Of a stretch of 64,000 nt of DNA, positions 38,728 through 46,487 are shown in pieces. The DNA is taken from the NCBI RefSeq assembly GCF_017349315.1, contig NZ_JAFMPP010000004.1, positions 186,001-250,000 of the forward strand, written 5' to 3'. Each line of letters starts with the position of its first letter. Positions within the stretch are counted from its first letter, which is position 1. This DNA is from Jiella flava (lineage in GTDB: Bacteria > Pseudomonadota > Alphaproteobacteria > Rhizobiales > Rhizobiaceae). A program made the translations under genes and the position numbers. The notes under the pieces are model-generated. The model ran no database searches. It was not told where the DNA came from and saw only the letters and a list, made by a program, of their open reading frames with translations.

Positions 38728-40335
38728 ATGGCACCTCGCGTTCTCGTTTCCGACAAGCTGTCGGCCACCGCCGTGCAAATCTTCAAGGATCGCGGCATCG
38801 ACGTCGATTTCCAGCCGGATCTCGGCAAGGACAAGGACAAGCTCCTTGAAGTCATTGGCAATTACGATGGCCTCGCCATCCGCTCGGCCACCAAGGCCAC
38901 CGAAAAGCTGATCGAGGCGGCGACCAATCTCAAGGTCATCGGCCGCGCCGGTATCGGCGTCGACAACGTCGACATTCCGGCGGCCAGCCGCAAGGGCATC
39001 ATCGTGATGAACACGCCCTTCGGCAATTCGATCACCACCGCCGAACACGCCATCGCGCTGATGTTCGCCGTCGCCCGTGAGCTGCCTGCCGCCGACGCCT
39101 CGACCCAGGCCGGCAAGTGGGAAAAGAACCGCTTCATGGGGGTCGAGATCACCGGCAAGACCCTCGGCGTGATCGGCTGCGGCAATATCGGCTCGATCGT
39201 CGCCTCGCGCGGCGTCGGCCTGAAAATGCGCGTCGTTGCCTTCGATCCGTTCCTGTCGGCCGAACGCGCCGCCCAGCTCGGTATTGAGAAGGTTGAGCTC
39301 GACGAGCTTTTGAAGCGCGCTGACTTCATCACCTTGCACACGCCGATGACCGACAAGACCCGCGGCATCATCAACGCGGCGGCGATCGCCAAGATGAAGG
39401 ACGGCGTGCGCATCATCAACTGCGCTCGTGGCGGCCTCGTCGTCGAAGCCGATCTCGCCGAAGCGTTGAAAAGCGGCAAGGTCGCCGGCGCCGGCGTCGA
39501 CGTGTTCGAGACCGAGCCGGCCAAGGAATCGCCGCTGTTCGGTCTTGCCAACGTCGTCTGCACGCCGCATCTCGGCGCCTCGACCTCGGAAGCCCAGGAG
39601 AACGTCGCGCTGCAGGTCGCCGAGCAGATGTCGGACTACCTCCTGCGCGGCGCGGTCTCCAACGCCATCAACATGCCGTCGATCACCGCCGAAGAGGCGC
39701 CGATCCTGACGCCCTTCGTCAAGCTCGCTGAATGCCTCGGCGCCTTTGTCGGCCAGGTGACCGAAGAGCCGATCAAGTCGGTCGAGATCGTCTATGACGG
39801 CACCGTCGCGACGATGAACACCAAGGCGCTGACCTCGGCGGCGCTCGCCGGGCTGATGAAGAGCCAGGTGGCGGATGTCAACATGGTTTCGGCGCCGGTG
39901 ATGGCGAAGGAGCGCGGCATCCAGGTGACGGAATCGCGGCGCGACCAGTCGGGTGTGTTCGAGACCTATATCAAGCTCACGATCACCACCGAGAAACAGA
40001 CCCGCGACGTTGCCGGCACCGTGTTCTCCGACGGCAAGCCGCGGTTTATCCAGATCAAGGGCATCAATCTCGACGCCGAAATCGGCCGCTACATGGTCTA
40101 CACGACCAACAACGACGCGCCGGGCATCATCGGTCTGCTCGGCACCACTTTCGGTCAGGCTGGCGTCAACATCGCCAACTTCCAGCTCGGTCGCAACCGG
40201 CCGGGCGGTGATGCGATCGCGCTGCTTTACGTCGACTCGCCGGTGCCCGAAGCGGTGCTGGAGACGGTGCGCTCGCACAAGGAAATCGCCAGCGCCAAGT
40301 CTTTGGTCTTCGACGTCGCCGAAGTCACGGCCTGA
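38728..40335 (+). CDS. serA: D-3-phosphoglycerate dehydrogenase
   Basis: 535 residues, the long form: NAD-binding domain with TLGVIGCGNIGSIVASRG (about 150), catalytic Arg/Glu/His in NCARGGLVVEADL, and TPHLGASTSEAQEN (His about 284). After this an ASB domain and a C-terminal ACT domain (from about 455, RYMVYTTNNDAPGIIGLLG) allow feedback by serine. First step of serine synthesis. RBS AAAGGAC lies seven bases before the ATG at 38728. A strong terminator follows. Confidence 0.96.
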   Translation: MAPRVLVSDKLSATAVQIFKDRGIDVDFQPDLGKDKDKLLEVIGNYDGLAIRSATKATEKLIEAATNLKVIGRAGIGVDNVDIPAASRKGIIVMNTPFGNSITTAEHAIALMFAVARELPAADASTQAGKWEKNRFMGVEITGKTLGVIGCGNIGSIVASRGVGLKMRVVAFDPFLSAERAAQLGIEKVELDELLKRADFITLHTPMTDKTRGIINAAAIAKMKDGVRIINCARGGLVVEADLAEALKSGKVAGAGVDVFETEPAKESPLFGLANVVCTPHLGASTSEAQENVALQVAEQMSDYLLRGAVSNAINMPSITAEEAPILTPFVKLAECLGAFVGQVTEEPIKSVEIVYDGTVATMNTKALTSAALAGLMKSQVADVNMVSAPVMAKERGIQVTESRRDQSGVFETYIKLTITTEKQTRDVAGTVFSDGKPRFIQIKGINLDAEIGRYMVYTTNNDAPGIIGLLGTTFGQAGVNIANFQLGRNRPGGDAIALLYVDSPVPEAVLETVRSHKEIASAKSLVFDVAEVTA

Positions 40336-40428
40336 CGCGCCGCGCTGATCGGGAGCGCGGATCGGCACGGCCCGCCGTTGCGATCCGGGCTTCGCGAGCA
40401 CAGATCCGTCCCTCCCAAGGACCGCCGA

Positions 40429-40463
40429 AGTGCTGGTGACCATCGTGTCACCGGCACTTTTTT
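40429..40463 (+). terminator. Rho-independent terminator of serA
   Basis: GTGCTGGTGA and TCACCGGCAC pair (one T-G) around a short loop and are followed by six T residues (40458-40463). About 95 bases after the serA stop. Confidence 0.92.
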
Positions 40464-40555
40464 GCGCGTGATCGTGTCGCACCTTGCCTGCTATCAATCG
40501 GCCAGAAAGCGACTTCGCCGCATCTTGGTCGGCGATGGCAGAGGGATGTTTTCAG

Positions 40556-41227
40556 ATGGTGATGGCCCAGCCTGATTTCCGCCTTCCGGGAGGGCGCCCC
40601 GAGCGCAAACCTCTCGAGGGCCGCTATGCCCGGCTCGAACCGCTCGATCCGGATCGCCATGCGGCGGAATTATGGGCGGCCCTGGCCGGCCATGACGACC
40701 TCTATCGCTATCTGCCGGATATGCCACCGGCCAATGAAGCGCAGCTACGCCAGTGGGCCGAAACCGCGGCAGCGCCAGCCGATCCGCTGTTCTTCGCGGT
40801 CGTCGAGCCGGCGAGTGGCCGCGCCGTGGGGCGTCAGGCGCTGATGCGGATCACGCCGGAGCACGGCGTGGTCGAGATCGGCAGCGTGTTGTGGGGGCCC
40901 GGCATGGCCCGGAGCCGGATTGCCACCGAGGCGCTGTTTTTGATGGCGGCTTATGTGTTCGATGACCTTGGCTATCGCCGCTTCGAATGGAAGTGCAACG
41001 AACGCAACGGGCCCTCCAAGCGGGCGGCCGAGCGCTTTGGCTTCCGCTTTGAGGGGGTGTTTCGCCAGCACATGGTGGTCAAAGGTGAAAACCGCGACAC
41101 AGCGTGGTTCTCGATGCTCGACCACGAATGGCCGCGGCTGAAGGCCGGCTTCGAAGCTTGGCTCGCGCCGGACAATTTCGACGATACCGGCGCTCAGCGT
41201 TCGACCTTGCGCTTCGATCCGAGCTGA
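40556..41227 (+). CDS. GNAT-family N-acetyltransferase (RimJ/RimL-like)
   Basis: 223 residues from the ATG at 40556 (MVMAQPDFRLPGGRP), ten bases after AGAGGG; in-frame starts exist at 40535 and 40562. The segment EIGSVLWGPGMARSRIATEAL is the acetyl-CoA-binding loop, and YRRFEWKCNERNGPSKRAAERFGFRFEG the C-terminal GNAT motif of the ribosomal-protein acetyltransferase-like type. Target unknown. Convergent with the PTS operon. Confidence 0.82.
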   Translation: MVMAQPDFRLPGGRPERKPLEGRYARLEPLDPDRHAAELWAALAGHDDLYRYLPDMPPANEAQLRQWAETAAAPADPLFFAVVEPASGRAVGRQALMRITPEHGVVEIGSVLWGPGMARSRIATEALFLMAAYVFDDLGYRRFEWKCNERNGPSKRAAERFGFRFEGVFRQHMVVKGENRDTAWFSMLDHEWPRLKAGFEAWLAPDNFDDTGAQRSTLRFDPS

Positions 41228-41269
41228 GGCGCGCGCGACCGCGGCTTCAAAACGGTCGGCCGGCCCGGC

Positions 41270-43228
41270 TCAGCATTCGGTGACGCGCTTCTTGGCGCGG
41301 GGGATCGAGGCGGAACTCATCGACAATTCGCTGACGCCGTTCTCCAGGAAAAACGGGATCAGATCGAGTCGTGCCGCCGCCTCGCCGCAGACCCCAATCC
41401 AGATACCGGCATCGACCGCGGCCTTGGCGGCCTTGGCGATCGCCGCTTTCACCGCCGGATGTTCGGTGCGGTTGAGGTCGGCGACCTTCGGGTTCAGCCG
41501 GTCGGCGGCCATCACATATTGGGTGAGGTCGTTGGTGCCGATCGAGAAGAAGTCGACGCTCGCGGCAAGTTCGTCGGCGAGGAAGACGGCGGCCGGCGTC
41601 TCGATCATCACCCCCAGCTCATAGGCGCCCATCGGCACGGTTTCGGCGGCCAGCTCGTCGGCGCATTCGTCGAGCAGCGCGCGAACCTTGGCGACCTCGC
41701 TGGCATCGGCGATCATCGGCAACAGGATCTTCAGATTGCCGACGATCGAGGCTTTTAACAGCGCGCGCAGCTGTGGCTTGAAGATGTCGGTGCGCTCCAG
41801 GCACATGCGCACGCCGCGCCAGCCGAGAAACGGGTTGTCCTCATGCTCGAACTCGACGCCGGCAATCGGCTTGTCGCCGCCGATATCGAGTGTGCGGATC
41901 ACCACCGGATGGGGCGCGAAGGCTTTTGCCAGCCTGGTATAGACCTCGGTCTGCTCCGCTTCGCTCGGCAGCACCTTGCGCTCCATGAACAGAAATTCGG
42001 TGCGAAACAGCCCGACGCCCATGGCACCGGCTTCGAGCGCCTTGTCAATCTCGGCGAGCGAGCCGAGATTGGCCGCAACCTCGATGCGGCGGCCGTCTTT
42101 GGTCGCCGGCTCGATGGTGCGATAGCTCGCGAGCGCGGCGCGTTCCTCGGCCTCGCGGGCGATCGCGGTGGAAAAGCGCTCCGCCGTCGCCGCATCGGGA
42201 TCCAGCACGACATCGCCGCGGGCACCGTCGAGCGCGGCGGTTTTTGCCCCCTTCAGCGCCGCCTCGTTGAACGGTGCGCCCAGGACGGCGGGGATTGCAT
42301 GGGCTCGCGCCATGATCGCGATGTGGGACGTCGCCGCGCCCTTGCGGCAAACGATGCCGGCGATGTTAGAGAGTTTCGCCTTGGCAAGATCCCAGGCGGT
42401 GATTTCGTCGGCGACGACGATCGCGCCGATAGGCATTTCGGCGAGCGTGACGTCCTTGCGGCCGATCAGCGTCAAGACAAGTTGGCGGGCGACGGAGCGC
42501 AGGTCCTCGGCTCTGGCGCGGATATAGGGATCCTCCATCGCCTCGAAGCTCGCCGAGAGCTCTTTGCCAACGGCGTCGACGGCCATCGCGGCATTTTGGC
42601 CGGAGCGGATCTTGGCTTCGACGCCGGCAGTAAAGTCGTCGTCGCGGGCGACGTCGATCAGCGCGTCGATGATGGCGGCATCGTCGGCTTTGACGCCGTC
42701 CCGCCTCTTGTTGGCGGCCAGCGCGCCGGTGGTTTCGTCGAGGGCCGTGCGATAGCGGGTTATCTCGGCCTCGATCCCGCCCGCGGCGACGGGCGCCGGA
42801 TCGATGTCGAGGGCCGGCGGGAAGAAGGCGAAAACCGGGCCGAGCGCGGTGCCCTCGCTGGCGGCGATGCCGGAGGGGCGCTCGCCAGGGCCGCGGGCCG
42901 GCGCGGGCATCGCCGCGCGGCTGCTCGGCGACGTCGGCGCGCTTGTCATCGCTTTTAGATCGATATCGCCGGCGCCCGGCGTCTGCAGGAAGGTGACCAG
43001 AGCCGACAGCGCCTCGGCGGCGTCCTCGCCGTCGATGCGCAGTGTCGCTTCGTCATTTTCCTTCACGCCCAAAAGCATCAGCTTGACGGCGCTCTTGGCG
43101 CTGGCTTTGCGGCCGTTGCATTCGATTTCGATGTCGGACGCAAAGCTCTTGGCCAGCTTGACGAACTGCGTTGCGGGCCGGGCGTGCAGCCCCTCATGGA
43201 CGCTGACGAGGACGCTTCGCTCGATCAT
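41270..43228 (-). CDS. HPr-Enzyme I fusion of the sugar phosphotransferase system
   Basis: 652 residues. Residues 1-88 are an HPr domain with the phospho-histidine His15 in EGLHARPATQF. After a Pro/Ala-rich linker (about 93-118) comes Enzyme I: the phospho-His in CRKGAATSHIAIMARA (about 301), the PEP site DFFSIGTNDLTQYVMAADRLNP, and the active cysteine in GVCGEAAARL (about 614). It takes phosphate from PEP and passes it to EIIA. Unlike fructose-specific FPr there is no EIIA domain here; the EIIA is a separate gene upstream. There is no GAF domain, so this is not the nitrogen-PTS EI. Last gene of the operon. Confidence 0.92.
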   Translation of the reverse strand: MIERSVLVSVHEGLHARPATQFVKLAKSFASDIEIECNGRKASAKSAVKLMLLGVKENDEATLRIDGEDAAEALSALVTFLQTPGAGDIDLKAMTSAPTSPSSRAAMPAPARGPGERPSGIAASEGTALGPVFAFFPPALDIDPAPVAAGGIEAEITRYRTALDETTGALAANKRRDGVKADDAAIIDALIDVARDDDFTAGVEAKIRSGQNAAMAVDAVGKELSASFEAMEDPYIRARAEDLRSVARQLVLTLIGRKDVTLAEMPIGAIVVADEITAWDLAKAKLSNIAGIVCRKGAATSHIAIMARAHAIPAVLGAPFNEAALKGAKTAALDGARGDVVLDPDAATAERFSTAIAREAEERAALASYRTIEPATKDGRRIEVAANLGSLAEIDKALEAGAMGVGLFRTEFLFMERKVLPSEAEQTEVYTRLAKAFAPHPVVIRTLDIGGDKPIAGVEFEHEDNPFLGWRGVRMCLERTDIFKPQLRALLKASIVGNLKILLPMIADASEVAKVRALLDECADELAAETVPMGAYELGVMIETPAAVFLADELAASVDFFSIGTNDLTQYVMAADRLNPKVADLNRTEHPAVKAAIAKAAKAAVDAGIWIGVCGEAAARLDLIPFFLENGVSELSMSSASIPRAKKRVTEC

Positions 43229-43365
43229 GGTGGCAAGCTCCGTTTGTTGCTGACGAACCGGCGAAAAAGGGCTCCGGCCAAGACACAGCGCAAGGCTGCG
43301 CCCGCCTGTCGAGCGGCGTCGGCGTCATGTGGCGTTGAAGGCGTCAAGCCGATGCAAAATTCGAA

Positions 43366-43399
43366 CGGGCGAAGGTTGGGGGCCTTGGCCCTTCGCCCG
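43366..43399 (-). other. Intercistronic stem-loop between srlB and the HPr-EI gene
   Basis: Arms CGGGCGAAGG and CCTTCGCCCG pair perfectly over 10 bp around a 14-base loop within the 202-bp gap. No strong U-run follows, so it is more likely a processing or stability element, or a partial attenuator, than a full terminator. Confidence 0.6.
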
Positions 43400-43430
43400 C
43401 GGGCCACGGCAGCTGTCGCGCCTTCTCGCC

Positions 43431-43811
43431 TCAGTCGGTGATGGCGATCGCCGCACCGGATATCAACGCGGCAACGAAAGCTTCGCTGTCGACGCTGCTG
43501 GCGCAGATTTCGCCCGGCCGCTCGGCCGCCGTCGCACCGTTGAAATTTATGACGACGTGGCCGATGTCGCGGACTTTATTCCAGGCGAGATCGCCGAGGG
43601 CGGTGAGCGTGGCCGTCACCTCGCCGACGGCGATCGTCGCACCGACGGATGGGGCGGTTTCCGTCGGGCCGTCTTCGACGCGGTGAAGAACCGAGACTTC
43701 GGCCAGCTCCGGCGGCGCGCCCTCGGCGAACAGGATCAAGACGCCGCCTTCCGCAAGATCCGCGACATCCGGCCCGACTTCGGTGATGACGGTCCTCAGG
43801 TAGGTGGTCAT
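43431..43811 (-). CDS. srlB: PTS glucitol/sorbitol-specific EIIA component
   Basis: 126 residues, same length as E. coli SrlB/GutB. His43 in EVSVLHRVEDG aligns with the phosphorylated His43 of the E. coli protein, and the C-terminal LAWNKVRDIGHVVINFNG matches the family. It passes phosphate from HPr to EIIB (SrlE). The ATG at 43811 follows GGAGC by seven bases; the frame is open upstream but those residues are out of family. Confidence 0.9.
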   Translation of the reverse strand: MTTYLRTVITEVGPDVADLAEGGVLILFAEGAPPELAEVSVLHRVEDGPTETAPSVGATIAVGEVTATLTALGDLAWNKVRDIGHVVINFNGATAAERPGEICASSVDSEAFVAALISGAAIAITD

Positions 43812-43876
43812 GAAAGGCTCCTTCGGGCGGACTGCGAGCAGATGCGAAAAGCGATGCGGTTTGAAATCTTTGGTTC

Positions 43877-43911
43877 TTCTGCCCGGCGGCGGCGAACCGC
43901 CGGGCAGAAGG
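43877..43911 (-). other. Intercistronic stem-loop between srlE and srlB
   Basis: A perfect 14-bp stem, CTTCTGCCCGGCGG with CCGCCGGGCAGAAG, around a 7-base loop, starting ten bases after the srlE stop. No T-run follows. Likely a transcript-stability or partial termination element. Confidence 0.65.
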
Positions 43912-43920
43912 AGCGACATG

Positions 43921-44940
43921 TCAGAGGGCGAAACTTGCCGCCCAGGCGATCAGGACCGAGACCGGCCCCATGATCTGGCGGCTGAGAAGCACCGCCGGGA
44001 CGCCGATTTCGATGGTCTTCGGCTTGGCCTCGCCGAGCGCCAGCCCGACCGGAACGAAGTCGCAGCCGACCTGGGCATTGTAGGCAAACAACGCCGGCAG
44101 CGCCATTTGCGGGGCGATCGTGCCATTGGCGATCTGCGGCCCGATGATCGCGACGCCGATCACCTGCGCGATCACCGCTCCCGGTCCGAGAATCGGCGAC
44201 AGGAAGGGTAGCGAGCAAATGGCGGCAATGACCAGCAGGCCAACGATGTTGTTGGCGAGCGGTCCCATCGGCGCGGCCAGGACGTCGCCGATACCGGTAT
44301 AAAGGATGATGCCGATCAGCATGGTCACGAAGGCCATGAAGGGCAAGACGTTGCGGATCACCTGATCGATGGTGCGGCGGCCGGCATTGAAGAAGATGCC
44401 GACGGCCTTGCCCATGACACGGCCGACCGAGGTGATCATGTTGATCAGTCCGCCCTGGGGCTCGTCCTCCATCGCCGCAGCCGCGCCGGTCGGCTGATCG
44501 GCGGAGGGCTTCGAAAAGTCCGTTGCGGCAGCGGCGGGCGCAGCGCTGGCTTCGCTGCCGTCGGCGTAGGAGACGTTCTCCGGCTTCACCCCCGAGACAT
44601 AGATGTCTTCGGTGATGAACTGGGCCAGCGGGCCGGACTGGCCGACCGGCGTGAGGTTCACGGTCGGAATGCGCTTGCGCGGATAGACACCGCAGCGTGC
44701 GGTGCCGCCGCAGTCGATGACCACGGCCGCGATCTCGCCCTCGACGGGCGGCGAGCGGAAGCCGTCGACGGCGATGCCGCCGGTCATTTCGGCGATCTTC
44801 CTGGCCAACGGCGGGATGCCGCCACCGGTCACCGCCACGATCTTGTCCCGTTGCGCCGTGGGGGTGATCACCAGAGGGCCACCCCAGCCGGACGAGCCAC
44901 GCTCGACCCGGACGGACTTGAACTTATCTGTCGTGCTCAT
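43921..44940 (-). CDS. srlE: PTS glucitol/sorbitol-specific EIIBC component (N-terminal half, SrlE)
   Basis: 339 residues. The EIIB domain carries IDCGGTARCGVYPRKRIPTVN, with Cys77 and Cys83 as candidates for the phosphorylated cysteine of this family. About five membrane helices (from residue 170 on) form one half of the EIIC. The protein joins SrlA in the inner membrane to import and phosphorylate a hexitol. I chose the ATG at 44940 because GAGGA lies seven bases upstream; the ATG at 44946 overlaps that ribosome site. Confidence 0.92.
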   Translation of the reverse strand: MSTTDKFKSVRVERGSSGWGGPLVITPTAQRDKIVAVTGGGIPPLARKIAEMTGGIAVDGFRSPPVEGEIAAVVIDCGGTARCGVYPRKRIPTVNLTPVGQSGPLAQFITEDIYVSGVKPENVSYADGSEASAAPAAAATDFSKPSADQPTGAAAAMEDEPQGGLINMITSVGRVMGKAVGIFFNAGRRTIDQVIRNVLPFMAFVTMLIGIILYTGIGDVLAAPMGPLANNIVGLLVIAAICSLPFLSPILGPGAVIAQVIGVAIIGPQIANGTIAPQMALPALFAYNAQVGCDFVPVGLALGEAKPKTIEIGVPAVLLSRQIMGPVSVLIAWAASFAL

Positions 44941-44968
44941 TCTCATGTCCTCGCGAAAAACGCCTGGC

Positions 44969-45751
44969 TCAAAGCTCGATCTTCTGACGACGGGCCATCA
45001 GAGCTGTGATGCGCTCGGTCAACATGCCTTTGAAGAAAATGACGACGACACCGACGGCAAAGTAGAAGATCGCCAGACGGATGTGCCAGTTCGGCGGCAG
45101 GGCGCCCTTGGATTCGAGCTCCTGCAGGGCCACGAGAACGCCGCCCCAGACAAAGTATTCGCCCGGATTGGCATGCGGGAAGAGACCGAGAATCGGGTGC
45201 ACGAAGGACACCGCCGAATCATAGAAGGCGGGCTTGTGCTTTTCTTCGAGGAAGGTGCCGAAGGTGTAGGCCATCGGATTGGTGAGGAAGAACACCGCCA
45301 GCACCGGCAGGACGGTGTAGCGGGTGAGCGCGATCTTGCCGGCGAAGCGGGCAAAGCCATGGACGCGCTGTTCGCCGATGAGTTCGGTCAGAGCGTAAAA
45401 GGCGGTCATCAGGACCACGAGGGTCGGAATGATGCCGACGACGAAGCCTTTGAAGGTTTCGCCGCCCTTCTGGAAGACGCCGATGAAGTCCTTGCCGATG
45501 GTGGTCAGCCAGGACAGCTGCTCCTCCTGTCGGACGTTCTGGACCTGCTGGGCATAGGAAGCGGCGTTGTTAGCGTCTGAGGCGTTTGTTCCGCCGGCCT
45601 GAGCGATCTGGACGAGACCGTCCGCGGAGCCGCCGCCCGCCGCGCCGTGATAAGCGAGCGCGGTGTGGACCAGCGCCTGGGCGTGATCGCCAGCCAGAGC
45701 GATATGATGGGGAATATCGGCCGCATGCGCGGCCACCATTATCAATGCCAC
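44969..45751 (-). CDS. srlA: PTS glucitol/sorbitol-specific EIIC2 component (SrlA)
   Basis: 260 residues. From about residue 80 the sequence matches SrlA/GutA with helices VVGIIPTLVVLMTAFYAL, YTVLPVLAVFFLTNPMAY and AIFYFAVGVVVIFF, plus NPMAYTFGTFLEEKHKPAFYD. The E. coli protein is about 187 residues; here an extra N-terminal segment of about 75 residues (hydrophobic start then Ala/Gly/Asn-rich) is present. The start is GTG at 45751, seven bases after GGGAGGA. It forms the membrane channel with SrlE. Confidence 0.9.
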   Translation of the reverse strand: MALIMVAAHAADIPHHIALAGDHAQALVHTALAYHGAAGGGSADGLVQIAQAGGTNASDANNAASYAQQVQNVRQEEQLSWLTTIGKDFIGVFQKGGETFKGFVVGIIPTLVVLMTAFYALTELIGEQRVHGFARFAGKIALTRYTVLPVLAVFFLTNPMAYTFGTFLEEKHKPAFYDSAVSFVHPILGLFPHANPGEYFVWGGVLVALQELESKGALPPNWHIRLAIFYFAVGVVVIFFKGMLTERITALMARRQKIEL

Positions 45752-45776
45752 CCGGTCATCCTCCCTTTGCTAATGG

Positions 45777-45797
45777 CCGCGTCGTGGCTCGACGCGG
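45777..45797 (-). other. Intercistronic stem-loop between gutM and srlA
   Basis: Perfect 8-bp stem CCGCGTCG/CGACGCGG with a 5-base loop in the 61-bp gap, 25 bases before the srlA start. Confidence 0.5.
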
Positions 45798-45812
45798 TAT
45801 TCTCCTGTCGCC

Positions 45813-46241
45813 TTATGCTGCCGACGGTGCGGGCTGCATCGACGTGTGGGCCTGTCGCTGCTGCACACGGTCGAGCTGGGCGATGGCATTGGCGAGCGCC
45901 TTGCCGCGCCCCTTGTCGAAGTGCGAATCCGCAACGGCCGCGCGGAGCGCCGACAGCGGCTTGCCTTCCCATTCGGGCAATGGCTGGAACTTGGCGAGGA
46001 CGCTGCGGCCCTCCATGACCATGACTTTTCGCAAGATCTCCGAGGGATCGACCACCGCCAGCGCGATGACGCCCTTGCCGAGGCTGCCGCGCGCATTGCC
46101 GGCGCCGACGCGCCCGTCCGACCACTTATCGCTGACGGCTCCCATCACGTCGCGAAAATGGCGCATCTGAAACCAGGTGCCCACCGACTGGAGCAGCCAG
46201 GCGCCGATCAAAAAGATCACCGCGATTTGCCAGAGTTCCAT
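45813..46241 (-). CDS. gutM: GutM-like glucitol operon activator protein
   Basis: 142 residues starting MELWQIAVIFLIGAWLLQSV, a single N-terminal membrane helix, followed by QMRHFRDVM and a soluble domain with ALAVVDPSEILRKVMVMEGRSVLA. This matches GutM/SrlM, an activator of the sorbitol operon in E. coli. The ATG at 46241 follows GGGAGGG by eight bases, and overlaps the stop of a leader ORF by one base. An upstream in-frame ATG at 46265 is less likely. Its membrane location suggests sensing linked to the transporter. Confidence 0.82.
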   Translation of the reverse strand: MELWQIAVIFLIGAWLLQSVGTWFQMRHFRDVMGAVSDKWSDGRVGAGNARGSLGKGVIALAVVDPSEILRKVMVMEGRSVLAKFQPLPEWEGKPLSALRAAVADSHFDKGRGKALANAIAQLDRVQQRQAHTSMQPAPSAA

Positions 46242-46300
46242 CAGACCAGCCCTCCCGACTGCCATGATCCTATTTGTCGCTGATCGATCGATGCGATCAT
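46241..46300 (-). CDS. Possible 19-codon leader peptide coupled to gutM
   Basis: The strongest ribosome site in the operon, AAGGAGGAG, lies just before an ATG at 46300-46298. The frame reads MIASIDQRQIGSWQSGGLV and stops with TGA at 46243-46241, which shares its last base with the gutM ATG (TGATG). Too short for function to be judged from codons. The combination suggests translational coupling or attenuation rather than chance, but a long untranslated leader with a fortuitous ATG is possible. Confidence 0.45.
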   Translation of the reverse strand: MIASIDQRQIGSWQSGGLV

Positions 46301-46320
46301 CGCCTCCTCCTTATCTGTGA

Positions 46321-46343
46321 ACATTTGTTTTTGCGAATGTCAA
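46321..46343 (-). promoter_or_regulatory. Candidate promoter and operator of the gut/srl operon
   Basis: TTGACA lies on the minus strand at 46343-46338. Overlapping it is an inverted repeat ACATTTG-N6-CGAATGT (46321-46340; 6 of 7 bases match). A good -10 match at normal spacing is not evident (GATAAG or ACAGAT are nearest). The SorC-family protein encoded upstream could bind here; inference. Confidence 0.4.
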
Positions 46344-46487
46344 TATGTCCATAGCATCATCGTTCCGTTACGCATCGCTTCCGCGTCGCTGTGCCCGGCA
46401 TCGAGCATGCCGCAAGACGCGCGCCTAAGCGATCGGGCGGTGGCAAATTCCGCAACGGTTTCGGACATTTTTGCGATGGGGGTCAGG

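Noticed and set aside
41843-42958. Plus-strand frame of about 370 codons
   Set aside because: It lies wholly antisense to the Enzyme I domain, which has every expected motif. GC-rich genes often leave such mirror frames.
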